44,459 nucleotides of DNA from Streptomyces novaecaesareae (GTDB taxonomy: Bacteria; Actinomycetota; Actinomycetes; Streptomycetales; Streptomycetaceae): assembly GCF_000716875.1 (NCBI RefSeq), contig NZ_JNWQ01000058.1, positions 1-44,459 of the forward strand. The letters run 5' to 3'. Position 1 is the first letter of the stretch. Every line of letters starts with the position of its first letter. Of the stretch, positions 29,598 through 37,855 are shown piece after piece. The notes beneath the pieces were generated by a model that saw only the letters and a program-made list of their open reading frames with translations, made no database searches and was not told the DNA's origin. Both the position numbers and the translations under genes were made by a program.

Positions 29598-29902
29598 GGT
29601 CCTCTGCTCCCCCTCGGCGCGGCCGTGCTGCCGCCACCGTGACGTTCGGTCTCGTCCGTGCGTGGTGGGCCCGGCCCGCGGGCCTGGCGGACCCCTGTCG
29701 CGGCGGCTCGACCGGCCTGCGACAGGGGTCAGGGTATCGGCTCGCGCCGACGGTGATCGGCCCAGGGCCGATCCTGGGCCCGGGCCGTCGGCACCGGATC
29801 CCGGCGGCGCGGCCCGGGGGCGGATCGTCGTGGTACGTCCGGTCGGGCGCCCGCCCGTCCCCGCCTGGCGGGTGCCGGCTCAGGGCCGGTCCTCGACAGA
29901 CC
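29598..29902. other. Intergenic region with 11-bp inverted repeat
   Basis: No gene is seen in these 305 bp between bpa and the kinase gene (both leftward). ACCCCTGTCGC (29691-29701) pairs perfectly with GCGACAGGGGT (29719-29729) around a 17-nt loop. It lies 174 nt beyond the bpa stop and 94 nt before the kinase start, so it is a terminator or an operator. Confidence 0.5.
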
Positions 29903-30517
29903 CTAGAGGTACGGGCCGGAGCGGATTCCGCGGCCCTGGCCGGGCTCGTCCTCGTCCTGGTCGCCGCCGTGCAGGCCGGGCGGCAGCGCCCGCCGCATCT
30001 GCTCCAGCTGGGCCCGCGCCGCCATCTGCTGGGCGAACAGCGCGGTCTGGATGCCGTGGAACAGCCCCTCCAGCCAGCCGACCAGCTGGGCCTGGGCGAT
30101 CCGCAGCTCGGCCTCGGTCGGAATGGTGTCCTCGGTGAACGGCAGCGAGAGCCGCTCCAGCTCGGCGACCAGCTCCGGCGCCAGGCCGAGTTCGAGTTCC
30201 TTGATCGAGCTCGCGTGGATGTCCTTCAGCCGCACCCGGCTCGCCTCGTCGAGGGGCGCCGCCCGGACCTCCTCCAGCAGCTGCTTGATCATGCTGCCGA
30301 TGCGCATGACCTTGGCGGGCTGCTCGACCATCTCGGTCACCGGGAGCTCACGCGGCGCGTCGACCTCGTCGTCCCCGTCACCCATCGGACCGGCGAAGCC
30401 CTGGCCCACGGGCAGCCCGTCCGGTCCGACGATCAGCACCTTCTGGCCGTCGTGCGACTGCCCGCCGGCGGCCTGGTACGGCTCCTGCGACGAGCGCTCG
30501 TTCATCGGATTCGTCAT
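29903..30517 (-). CDS. bpa: Bacterial proteasome activator
   Basis: 204 residues from ATG 30517 (ATG 30526 is 9 nt upstream and overlaps the purine-rich GAGAGA site). Bpa/PafE forms an ATP-independent dodecameric ring that opens the 20S proteasome gate and feeds it damaged or unfolded proteins, a system restricted to actinobacteria. The central helical core (about 65-170) contains RIGSMIKQLLEEVRAAPLDE and IKELELGLAPELVAELERL. The protein ends in GPYL, close to the GQYL terminus that docks into the proteasome alpha ring. The N-terminal 60 and last 25 residues are acidic and disordered, as in the family. No proteasome genes are nearby. Confidence 0.92.
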   Translation of the reverse strand: MTNPMNERSSQEPYQAAGGQSHDGQKVLIVGPDGLPVGQGFAGPMGDGDDEVDAPRELPVTEMVEQPAKVMRIGSMIKQLLEEVRAAPLDEASRVRLKDIHASSIKELELGLAPELVAELERLSLPFTEDTIPTEAELRIAQAQLVGWLEGLFHGIQTALFAQQMAARAQLEQMRRALPPGLHGGDQDEDEPGQGRGIRSGPYL

Positions 30518-30771
30518 GAACAACATTCTCTCTCACTGGGGTTGGTCGGGCGGAAGCCCCCGTTCGTCCCGCCGGCCTGCGCCACCCGTGACGAAGGTAC
30601 GCCTCCGCGCGCGGCGCGGGAATCCGTACGGGTACTCAGATCCCGCGCCCCGCGGACCGCCCGCCCGCCGGCGGTCGCCCGCACCGCTCCCGGCCGGTAC
30701 GGCCCCACAACCCGCACCGAACCTCCACTCCCGCACCGTGCCCGCCCGCCCCACCGGGCACCGTCCGCGGC

Positions 30772-31563
30772 TCAGCCCTTCCGCAGCCGCAGGCCCACCA
30801 GCCCCAGGCCGCAGCCGATCAGCCCCAGGCCGACGCCCAGCGGCAGCTGGGTCGTGGAGGCGTCCTGCCAGCGGGCGGGGAGGACCAGGGGCACGGCGGC
30901 CGCTGCGACGGCGTCCGGGGCGACGCCGACGGCGACGGCGTCACCGGCGGCCGCCGGATCCGGGGCGGACGGGTCGGCCTGCGGCTGGTCGGCCTCGACG
31001 CTCTGGTCCGCGGCCTGCTCGGGAGGCTGGTCAGGAGCCTGCTCGGGGGCCTGGTCGACGGCCTGGTCGGGGGCCTGCTCCACGGCGGCGTCGGAGCGCT
31101 CCGGCAGCGACGCCGGGCGGTGCCGGTGGGGCTGCGGGAAGTCGCCGTCCGCGTACGGGCGGGGCACCGGGTGCCGCGGCGGCGCGGCCGCGGGTGCGTG
31201 CACGGCCGAGGAGGTCGCGGCCGTCGGCCCCGCCCCGGGCTCGACACCCGCCGCGTCGCTCGCCTCCGCACTCGCCCCGGCACTCGGCGTGGCGGACGCG
31301 CCCGCCCCCGCCGGAGCAGCGGACGACGGGACCGAGGACGGCGCGGTCGGCGCGGTCGGCGCGGGGGAAGGCGGCGGAGACACCCCCGCCGAGGGCCCCG
31401 GCAGCGCCGCCGCCGCCGTCGCGGCGGCCAGCGGGAGCGTGAGCCCCAGCACTGCCGCCGCGAACAGCCGCTGGGCGCGGCCCCCGGCCGGGCGGCATCG
31501 GGTGCAACGGCGGTGCGGCGCCGCGGGCAGCGGTCCGAGGAGTGCGTGCGGTGATGCGGCCAC
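30772..31563 (-). CDS. Pro/Ala-rich single-span surface protein, hypothetical
   Basis: 263 residues from GTG 31563 with AAGGA 8 nt upstream. A hydrophobic segment near 33-54 (FAAAVLGLTLPLAAATAAAA) looks like a signal peptide, although the 30 residues before it are long and contain two Cys. The body is low-complexity Pro/Ala/Ser, then acidic Gln-rich repeats (QAPDQ, QAPEQ, QAADQ). The C-terminus has a Gly/Leu span (LPLGVGLGLIGCGLGLVGL) and RLRKG, arranged like a sorting signal but without an LPxTG/LAxTG box. It is probably an exposed or wall-spanning protein; no function can be named. bpa follows 254 bp downstream. Confidence 0.65.
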   Translation of the reverse strand: MAASPHALLGPLPAAPHRRCTRCRPAGGRAQRLFAAAVLGLTLPLAAATAAAALPGPSAGVSPPPSPAPTAPTAPSSVPSSAAPAGAGASATPSAGASAEASDAAGVEPGAGPTAATSSAVHAPAAAPPRHPVPRPYADGDFPQPHRHRPASLPERSDAAVEQAPDQAVDQAPEQAPDQPPEQAADQSVEADQPQADPSAPDPAAAGDAVAVGVAPDAVAAAAVPLVLPARWQDASTTQLPLGVGLGLIGCGLGLVGLRLRKG

Positions 31564-31705
31564 GGTCGGAGTCCTTCCGACGGCCGACCTCGCCCGGGGG
31601 CGGGGTCGGCGGCGGGACAGCTCCGGATCAGCCTCGCACGATCCGACAATCCAGTCATTTCGGACACCGCCACACCGGTCACAGGCGGCCGCCGAGGCCG
31701 CCGGC

Positions 31706-32683
31706 TCAGGCCGTCAGCACGACCTTCCCGACCTGCTCCCCGGCCTCCAGCACCCGGTGCCCCTCGCCCGCGTCGGTCAGCGGCAGCACCCGGTCCACCA
31801 CCGGCTTCACCACCCCGGACTCCACCAGCGGCCACACGTGCTCCCGCACCGCCGCCACGATCGCCGCCTTCTCCGCGAGCGGCCGCCCGCGCAGATTGGT
31901 GGCGATCACCGCGGCGCGCTTGCGCAGCAGCGCGTTGAGGTCGAGCTCGCCCTTCACCCCGCCCTGCAGCCCGATGATCACCAGCCGCCCGTTGACCGCC
32001 AGCGCGTCCACGTTCCGCTGCAGGTACTTGGCGCCCATGATGTCCAGGATCACGTCCGCCCCGGCCCCGCCGGTGGCCTCCTTGAGCGCCTCGACGAAGT
32101 CCTGCTGCCGGTAGTCGATCGTGATGTCCGCGCCCAGCTCGGTGCACCTGGCGAGCTTCTCGGCACTGCCCGCGGTGACCGCGACCCGCGCCCCGACGGC
32201 CTTGGCCAGCTGGATCGCCATGGTCCCGATGCCGCTCGCGCCGCCGTGCAGCAGCACGGTCTCGCCGGGCCGCAGGTGCGCGGTGAGGAAGACGTTGGAC
32301 CACACCGTGCAGGCGACCTCCGGCAGCGCCGCGGCCTGCTCGAAGGACAGCCCCTTGGGCACCGGCAGCAACTGCCCGGTCGGCACCGCGACCAGCTGCG
32401 CATAGCCGCCGCCGGCCAGCAGGGCGCACACCTCGTCGCCGACCGCCCAGCCGGACACGGCCGGCCCGAGGGCGACGATCCGCCCGGCGCACTCCAGCCC
32501 CGGGTACGGCGAGGAGCCGGGCGGCGGGTTGTAGAAGCCCTGCCGCTGGAGCAGGTCGGCACGGTTGACGGCGGTGGCCGCCACCTCCACCAGGACCTCG
32601 CCCTCGCCGGGCACCGGGTCGGGCACCTCGGCCCACACCAGTGCCTCGGGGCCGCCGGGTACGGGAATCGTCATCGCATGCAT
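31706..32683 (-). CDS. NAD(P)H-quinone oxidoreductase, zinc-free MDR family
   Basis: 325 residues of the medium-chain dehydrogenase/reductase fold, quinone reductase (zeta-crystallin-like) branch. The N-terminal GroES-like domain holds AVNRADLLQRQGFYNPPP (the family signature, with no zinc-ligand Cys). The Rossmann domain has LLHGGASGIGTMAIQLAKAVGA, and YRQQDFVEALKEATGGAGADVI, NAVLGLQGG-like and LDLNALLRKRAAVIATNLRGR follow, typical of PIG3-type enzymes. It reduces quinones or other electrophiles with NADPH in the cytosol. ATG 32683 and ATG 32674 are both possible starts. Confidence 0.92.
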   Translation of the reverse strand: MHAMTIPVPGGPEALVWAEVPDPVPGEGEVLVEVAATAVNRADLLQRQGFYNPPPGSSPYPGLECAGRIVALGPAVSGWAVGDEVCALLAGGGYAQLVAVPTGQLLPVPKGLSFEQAAALPEVACTVWSNVFLTAHLRPGETVLLHGGASGIGTMAIQLAKAVGARVAVTAGSAEKLARCTELGADITIDYRQQDFVEALKEATGGAGADVILDIMGAKYLQRNVDALAVNGRLVIIGLQGGVKGELDLNALLRKRAAVIATNLRGRPLAEKAAIVAAVREHVWPLVESGVVKPVVDRVLPLTDAGEGHRVLEAGEQVGKVVLTA

Positions 32684-32732
32684 GGCTCCGAACCTACTGC
32701 CCGTCAGGGCGGTTCGAGCGGCAGGGCCCGCG

Positions 32733-33419
32733 TCAGCCGGTCGACTTGATGACGATCACCCGGTCGGTGAGCTGCAGCACGGCGGCCTCCGGCTCGGTGT
32801 AGTTGAGCACCCGTCGGCCCCGGACCACGGCGACCACCAGGTCCTCGCAGGCGCGCGGGCTGTGCCCGGCCTCGGCCCGGGTGACCGGGCGTTCCACCAC
32901 GTCCAGCCCGTTCCCGTAGGTCAGCAGGTCCTCCATCACCGCCCCCGCGTGCGGGCTGAGCATCGACAGCCCGAGCAGCCGCCCGGCCGAACTGGAGCTG
33001 GTGACCACGACGTCGGCGCCGCTCTGCCGCAGCAGCGGAGCGTTCTCGTCCTCCCGCACGGCGGCGACCACGGTGGCGGTGATGATCAGGAACACCACGC
33101 GCAGCGGGGTGATCAGGAAGATGTTGCCGAGCCGGGCGCTGTCGCTGTACGGGGTGATGTCCCCGTACCCGGTGGTGGAGAGCGTCACGGTGGCGTAGTA
33201 CGCCGCGTCCAGGAGGCTGAGCCCACCCCCGGCGTTGTCGTTGTAGCCGTCCCGGTCGAGGTAGACGATCAGCGTGGTGGCGGCCAGGACGGCGAGCGCC
33301 AGCAGCAGCCGCGAGCCGACCTGGCGCACGGCGGGCTCGGCCCGGCGGGCGGGCAGCACGATCCCGGCGTCCGCCCACGGCTCGGTCCCCGGCGCGACGG
33401 TGCGTCGCAGCCGACTCAT
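32733..33419 (-). CDS. Two-TM potassium channel lacking most of its RCK N-lobe
   Basis: 228 residues from ATG 33419. TM1 is at about 36-54 and the pore carries the filter TTGYGD at 82-87 with the pore-lining helix at about 98-115. Homologues then continue with a full RCK/TrkA_N Rossmann domain bearing GxGxxG. Here the pore helix RVVFLII runs directly (about residues 113-117) into TATVVAAVREDENAPLLRQSGAD, which in homologues is the last strand/helix of the N-lobe, followed by an intact TrkA_C-like lobe (to 228). Roughly 120-130 residues are therefore missing, in frame. The Rossmann glycine motif cannot be found. It may form a channel without normal ligand gating, or be dead. moeA lies 34 bp upstream on the same strand. 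Confidence 0.82.
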   Translation of the reverse strand: MSRLRRTVAPGTEPWADAGIVLPARRAEPAVRQVGSRLLLALAVLAATTLIVYLDRDGYNDNAGGGLSLLDAAYYATVTLSTTGYGDITPYSDSARLGNIFLITPLRVVFLIITATVVAAVREDENAPLLRQSGADVVVTSSSSAGRLLGLSMLSPHAGAVMEDLLTYGNGLDVVERPVTRAEAGHSPRACEDLVVAVVRGRRVLNYTEPEAAVLQLTDRVIVIKSTG

Positions 33420-33453
33420 GCTCCACCGCTCCACCGCTCCCCCGGCTGCCCGG

Positions 33454-34662
33454 TCACGGCAGCTCCAGCAGCTCGACCGTCTCCCCCGGTGCCACCCCGC
33501 CGGGCGGGACCACGGCCAGCGCCTCGGCCCGGGCGAGTCCGCGCAGCATCGCGGGTCCGTCGAAGGCGAGCGGGACGACGCCCGCGGCCGTCCGCCGGAC
33601 GGGCTGCAGCCGGGTGTCCGCCGGGTGCCCGGGCAGTGCCGCCGCGGCGGGTGCGAGGGCGGGGGCGCCGACGGTCCGTCCGCTGCGGGCGTGCAGCAGC
33701 GGCAGGGCGAGCGTGACCGTCCCGGCGACGGCGGCCAGCGGGTTGCCCGGCAGGCCGACCAGGTGGCGCCCGCCGGGGATTTCGGCCAGCAGCATGGGGT
33801 GCCCGGGCCGGACGGCGACGCCGTCCACGACCAGCCGGGCACCGGCCTCGGCGAGCGCCCGGTGCAGGAAGTCGACCGGCCCGGCGGCCGTTCCACCGGT
33901 GGTGACCACGACGTCGGCGGTGGAGTGTCGCAGCGCGTCCCGGAGCAGCCCGAAGTCGTCGCGGACGTACCGCACTTCGGCGACCTCGGCGCCGGCGGCC
34001 CGCAGCCAGGGCGGCAGCAGCGGCCCGAGCGCGTCCCGCACCAGGCCCGGTCCGGGGATCCCGGCAGCCAGCAACTCATCGCCCAGGACGAGCAGTTGGA
34101 CGACCGGGCGGCGGTGGACCAGCAGCCGGTCGTGACCGCAGGCGGCGGCCAGGCCGAGCACGGCCGGCCCGACCGGGACGCCCGCCGGCAGCAACTCCTC
34201 GCCCCGGCGGCACTCCTGGCCGCGTGGACGGACGTCCTGGCCGGTGGTCAGCGGGCACGGTCCGCGGTCGTGCAGCAGCGTGCCGTCCGCCCGCCCGTGC
34301 TCGCGGCGCAGTACGGCGGTGGCACCGGGCGGCAGTTGGGCACCGGTGGCGATCTCCACGGCGGTGCCGTCGGCCAGCGGCGCCGGCGCGGCCGGTCCGG
34401 CCAGCAGCCGCCCGCTGACCCGCCACGGGCCGGGCCCGGCGACCGCCCAGCCGTCCATCGCGGAGGTGTCGAAGGCGGGCAGGTCGGTCAGCGCGCCGAG
34501 CGGCTCGGCGAGGGTGTGGCCCAGTGCCTCGGCCGGCGGCAGCTCGACCCCGGGCAGCGGGCGCAGCCCGGCCCGGCGCGCGGCCTCGCGGGCCCGGGGC
34601 CAGCTCAGCAAGCCGGGGCCGGTCGGCGGGGCGGCCACGGTGGTCTGCCCGACCGCGCTCAC
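33454..34662 (-). CDS. moeA: Molybdopterin molybdotransferase (MoeA-like)
   Basis: 402 residues from GTG 34662, whose GTGA overlaps the stop of the preceding small gene. MoeA inserts molybdate into adenylylated molybdopterin. Domain order is as usual: LAEPLGALTDLPAFDTSAMDGWAV (domain I/III motif), VEIATGAQLPPGATAVL, then the MoaB-like domain with TTGGTAAGPVDF and VAVRPGHPMLLAEI, LVGLPGNPLAA, and a C-terminal beta domain. The sequence is more divergent than housekeeping MoeA (for example GGTAAGPVDF in place of the common GGxSxGxxD), so it may be a paralogue. It is grouped with mobA and a DUF6457 gene on one strand. Confidence 0.82.
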   Translation of the reverse strand: MSAVGQTTVAAPPTGPGLLSWPRAREAARRAGLRPLPGVELPPAEALGHTLAEPLGALTDLPAFDTSAMDGWAVAGPGPWRVSGRLLAGPAAPAPLADGTAVEIATGAQLPPGATAVLRREHGRADGTLLHDRGPCPLTTGQDVRPRGQECRRGEELLPAGVPVGPAVLGLAAACGHDRLLVHRRPVVQLLVLGDELLAAGIPGPGLVRDALGPLLPPWLRAAGAEVAEVRYVRDDFGLLRDALRHSTADVVVTTGGTAAGPVDFLHRALAEAGARLVVDGVAVRPGHPMLLAEIPGGRHLVGLPGNPLAAVAGTVTLALPLLHARSGRTVGAPALAPAAAALPGHPADTRLQPVRRTAAGVVPLAFDGPAMLRGLARAEALAVVPPGGVAPGETVELLELP

Positions 34663-34946
34663 CGCTCGCCCGGCTGCTGCTGCGCGTCCGCAGCGGCCGG
34701 CCCGCCGGCGCCCCACCTCTCGGCGAGTGCCTCGGTCCGTCGGGCGGCCTCGGCGACGGCCTGCGCACCGCCGCCCCGCTGGGCGGCCGCGTAGCCGATC
34801 AGGAAGGCGGTCAGCGGCGCGGCCGGCCGGGCCACTCCGTGCGCGACCACCCGGGCCATGTCGAGCAGACCTCGGACGTCCACGTCCAGGTCGATGCCCA
34901 GGTCGGCCTTGACCTCGGTGATCCAGTCATCCAGCGTGCGCTCCAT
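34659..34946 (-). CDS. DUF6457-type small protein in the molybdenum-cofactor cluster
   Basis: 95 residues, soluble and mostly helical, starting MERTLDDWITEVKADLGIDL. The N-terminal part resembles the short DUF6457 family that actinobacteria often encode beside or fused to mobA and moeA. Its last four bases overlap the moeA start (GTGA), indicating coupled translation. The C-terminus is Ala/Gly-rich with QQQP. Function is unknown; the neighbourhood suggests a role in molybdopterin guanine dinucleotide formation. No strong ribosome-binding site precedes ATG 34946. 97 bp separate it from mobA. Confidence 0.75.
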   Translation of the reverse strand: MERTLDDWITEVKADLGIDLDVDVRGLLDMARVVAHGVARPAAPLTAFLIGYAAAQRGGGAQAVAEAARRTEALAERWGAGGPAAADAQQQPGER

Positions 34947-35043
34947 GCGCCCATGCTGCCTGATCGGCGGTTTCCCGGGGGTGTTCACCCCGTGTGCGGG
35001 GCGCGTCGTTTCCCTCACAGCCCGGTGCCGGGCACAGTGAGGT

Positions 35044-35625
35044 TCAACCCCGGTCGCGCTCCCTGGCCTGCTCCAGGTCCTCCCAGGTGTCGCAGTCGTA
35101 CGCGACGTTGTCGGTGTCGGCGACCAGCAGCCGGGCCAGGCCGCCGACCAGGCGGCGCAGCGGCTGGCTCGCCGGGTCGCCGAGGACGGCGAGCGCGGCG
35201 CGCAGCGGGGCGGTGCGGTACGCGGCGGCGAGCGGCTGGTCGCGCCCGCCGGCGTCGACCAGTACGGCGGCATCGACGGCCGGCCCGGCGTCGTCCAGGG
35301 CGGCGGCCAGCCGTTCCACCGTCCGCCGGTCCAGGAACGGCAGGTCGGCGGCGAGCAGCAGCACGGTGTCCGCGGTGACCAGGTCGAGGCCGGCGGCGAC
35401 GGCGGCGACCGGCCCGCCGCCGGGCGGCTGCTCCCTGGTCCAGCGGACGCCGGTGTGCCCGGTCGGCCGGGCCGGGCCGACCACGACGGTGGTGCGGGCT
35501 CCGGTGCAGGCGGCGAGCACCCGGTCGAGCAGGGTGGTCTCGCCGACGGTCAGCCCGGGTTTGTCGGCCCCGCCGAGGCGCCGCGCGGCCCCGCCGGCCG
35601 GGACGATCACGTCGTACGGCGTCAT
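35044..35625 (-). CDS. mobA: Molybdenum cofactor guanylyltransferase (MobA-like)
   Basis: 193-residue nucleotidyltransferase that would attach GMP to molybdopterin. The N-terminal signature is VIVPAGGAARRLGGADKPGL, a variant of the LAGGxSxRMGxDK loop that binds GTP. The metal-site segment is LLLAADLPFLD, followed by DQPLAAAYRTAPL. Proximity to moeA and the DUF6457 gene supports molybdenum-cofactor work rather than another sugar-type nucleotidyltransferase. The ribosome-binding site at ATG 35625 is weak. The metallo-hydrolase gene is 31 bp upstream on the same strand and may share its transcript. Confidence 0.85.
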   Translation of the reverse strand: MTPYDVIVPAGGAARRLGGADKPGLTVGETTLLDRVLAACTGARTTVVVGPARPTGHTGVRWTREQPPGGGPVAAVAAGLDLVTADTVLLLAADLPFLDRRTVERLAAALDDAGPAVDAAVLVDAGGRDQPLAAAYRTAPLRAALAVLGDPASQPLRRLVGGLARLLVADTDNVAYDCDTWEDLEQARERDRG

Positions 35626-35656
35626 GGGGCCAGTATCCGCCCGGCCGTGCCGAGCT

Positions 35657-36622
35657 TTACTCGGCCGGGTCGTCGTCCTCGACGATCTCCGCGTCGATGA
35701 TCCCGTCCTCCGCCGTGGCCCGGGCGGTGTCGGCCGCCGCGCGGGCGGTGTTGGCCGCCGCGCCCAGCTCCAGGATGACCGGCAGCGTCAGCTCCCCGTA
35801 CCGCTCGTTCACGGCCGTGACCAGGGCTTCCGGGTCGTCCGGGTGCTCGGCCAGCAGCCGGTCGAAGTCCCGCAGGTACTCGCCGGTGAAGGCGAGCACC
35901 TGGGCGGCGTCGTCGCCGTGGTCGGGGGCCCGGTGCCCGGCGATCACCCGGTCCACGCCGAGGTCGGCGATCCGGCCGAGGTTGTGCCCCCAGGTGGCGC
36001 GCTGGGCCGGGGTGGTGTCGGCGGTCCAGACGTGGGTGCCGTTGTAGGCGAAGTCCCCGGCGATCACGGTGCGGATGCTCGGCACGTGGACGACCGTGGA
36101 GTTCTCGCAGTCGCCCTGGCCGAGCAGCAGGACGGGGATCACCTGGCCGTCCAGCATCAGCGGCTGGGGCAGCAGCGGGGCGGGGATCAGCGGGTGGTCC
36201 GGGATGTCGTCGCCGTACACCGGCTTCCACTGCGCGACCTTGGCGGCGGCGGTACGCTCGATGCCCTCGATGACCGCCGGCGCGGCCAGCAGCTGCGCGT
36301 CCGGGAAGAGCTTCAGCACCTCCTCGGCGCCGAAGTAGTGGTCCGGGTGATGGTGGGTGACCACGATGGCGAGCAGCCGGCGGCCCTTGCCCGCGACCCA
36401 CTCGGCCAGTTCCCGCCCGGCGCTGCGGGTCAGCTGGGCGTCGACCAGGATGGCGGTCCGCTCGCCCAGGATCAGCGCGGAGGTGGCGAAGACGGCCGAC
36501 TCGGGGCCGGTGAACACGGCGACCTCCAGCGGCCGGGCCGGGCGCTCGGCGTCCGGGAACGGGGCGGCTCCGGCGTCCGCACGCTCTGCGCCGGCGCTCT
36601 CCTCGGGCGGGGACGACTTCAC
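35657..36622 (-). CDS. MBL-fold metallo-hydrolase
   Basis: 321 residues from GTG 36622, with GGGAG 6 nt upstream. Metal-binding HxHxDH is THHHPDHYFGAEE (His90, His92, Asp94, His95). Further ligands are probably in HVPSIRTVIAGDFAYN (Asp) and VIAGHRAPDHGDD (His). The N-terminal 35 residues are charged and disordered, and the acidic Ala-rich C-terminus (EDDDPAE) is also flexible. The substrate is unknown; the arrangement resembles beta-lactamase-superfamily hydrolases acting on small thioesters, lactones or phosphodiesters. No signal peptide is seen. Confidence 0.86.
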   Translation of the reverse strand: MKSSPPEESAGAERADAGAAPFPDAERPARPLEVAVFTGPESAVFATSALILGERTAILVDAQLTRSAGRELAEWVAGKGRRLLAIVVTHHHPDHYFGAEEVLKLFPDAQLLAAPAVIEGIERTAAAKVAQWKPVYGDDIPDHPLIPAPLLPQPLMLDGQVIPVLLLGQGDCENSTVVHVPSIRTVIAGDFAYNGTHVWTADTTPAQRATWGHNLGRIADLGVDRVIAGHRAPDHGDDAAQVLAFTGEYLRDFDRLLAEHPDDPEALVTAVNERYGELTLPVILELGAAANTARAAADTARATAEDGIIDAEIVEDDDPAE

Positions 36623-36695
36623 GGGCTGCTCCCTCTGGTCGGCGATCGGATCTCCTGCGCCCTACAGCATGGGAGCAGCGGTGCCCGATCGCACG

Positions 36696-36723
36696 GAAGG
36701 CGCGCCCGGCGGGGCGCGCCTTC
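36696..36723 (-). terminator. Strong hairpin after ppm1
   Basis: GAAGGCGCGCC (36696-36706) pairs perfectly with GGCGCGCCTTC (36713-36723). One more C-G pair closes a GGCG tetraloop. It lies 36 nt past the ppm1 stop and before the start of the metallo-hydrolase gene. Confidence 0.75.
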
Positions 36724-36758
36724 GGACTCACGTCACACCGCGGCTCGGCGGCAGGCTG

Positions 36759-37529
36759 TCAGCGCTTCGCGCCGCGCAGCCGGGCCAGCCGGGCCAGCCG
36801 GTCGGCCAGACCCCAGGAGGTGACCCGCCAGAGCGCCTCGACCACGATGTTGCGGCTCATCTTGGAGGCGCCCAGCTCGCGCTCGACGAAGGTGATCGGC
36901 ACCTCGGCGACCTTGAAGCCCGCCTTCACGGTGCGCCAGGCCAGGTCGACCTGGAAGCAGTACCCGGCGGAGGCGACCTCGTCCATGCCCAGGCCGAGCA
37001 GGGTCTCCTTGCGGAACGCGCGGTAGCCGCCGGTGACGTCCCTGATCGGCACGCCCAGCATCAGCCGGGAGTAGGTCGAGCCGCCGCGGGAGAGCAGCAG
37101 TCGCGACTTCGGCCAGTTCACGACCCGGCCGCCGGGCACCCAGCGCGAGCCCAGCACCAGGTCGGCGCCGCGCAGCGCGCCCAGCAGCCGGTCCAGCTCC
37201 TCGGGCTGGTGCGAGCCGTCCGCGTCCATCTCGACCAGGACGTCGTAGCCGTTGTCGATGCCCCAGCGGAAGCCCGCGAGGTAGGCGGCGCCCAGGCCTT
37301 CCTTGCCCTTGCGGTGCATGACGTGCACGTTCGGGTCCTCGACGGCCAGCTTGTCGGCCAGCTCGCCGGTGCCGTCGGGGCTGTTGTCGTCGGCGACCAG
37401 CACGTGGGCCTCGGGCACCGCGGCGCGGACCCGGCCGACGATCCGCTCGACGTTCTCCGCCTCGTTGTAGGTCGGGATGATCACGAGGACCCTGCCGAGA
37501 TCAGCAAAACTCTGCTGGTTCACGGTCAC
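36759..37529 (-). CDS. ppm1: Polyprenol monophosphomannose synthase (GT2)
   Basis: 256 residues from GTG 37529, with GAGAGG 5 nt upstream. It transfers mannose from GDP-mannose to polyprenyl phosphate at the cytosolic face of the membrane, feeding protein O-mannosylation and glycolipids. GT-A motifs are clear: VIIPTYNEAENVERIV, VADDNSPDGTG, the metal-binding VEMDADGSHQPEEL, then ELGASKMSRNIVVEALW near the C-terminus. No TM acyltransferase domain is fused, as usual in streptomycetes. It is divergent from manA, whose product supplies mannose-6-phosphate, so the pair forms a mannose-supply unit. A strong terminator follows. Confidence 0.92.
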   Translation of the reverse strand: MTVNQQSFADLGRVLVIIPTYNEAENVERIVGRVRAAVPEAHVLVADDNSPDGTGELADKLAVEDPNVHVMHRKGKEGLGAAYLAGFRWGIDNGYDVLVEMDADGSHQPEELDRLLGALRGADLVLGSRWVPGGRVVNWPKSRLLLSRGGSTYSRLMLGVPIRDVTGGYRAFRKETLLGLGMDEVASAGYCFQVDLAWRTVKAGFKVAEVPITFVERELGASKMSRNIVVEALWRVTSWGLADRLARLARLRGAKR

Positions 37530-37855
37530 GTACACCTCTCGGCCGATGGCGGGGAATCTCAGAACACCGTCGCCCGCACTCGGAACGCGGCTCCACCGGC
37601 AGCCCTCCGACGGGGTGACCACGGTGGAGAACTGCGCACAGGGCGGACACTTCTGCGTCCTGGCATCCTACTACCGCGCCCGGGAACCACCGGTCCGCCC
37701 ATGGCACTCCCACCGGATGCCCACCGTTTCCCCGTGTGTGACGCCGTTCGGCTAGGGTCGATGCCCTTGCCTGTGCCCGGACCGCCAGCACCGCCGGGCC
37801 CGCCCCCGGCGATCCGGCACACCCGCCCAGTCAGCGAAGGAGTAGGACCGCGCGC
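37530..37855. promoter_or_regulatory. ppm1/manA divergent promoter region
   Basis: 326 bp without a gene. TAGGAT on the leftward strand (37670-37665) and TAGGGT on the rightward strand (37753-37758) both fit the Streptomyces TAnnnT -10 pattern. They would give leaders of about 130 and 90 nt. No convincing -35 hexamers are seen. Confidence 0.35.

Noticed and set aside
29639..32749. Open frame of over 1000 codons on the + strand
   Set aside because: Antisense to bpa, the Pro-rich protein and quinone reductase genes; no conserved motif.
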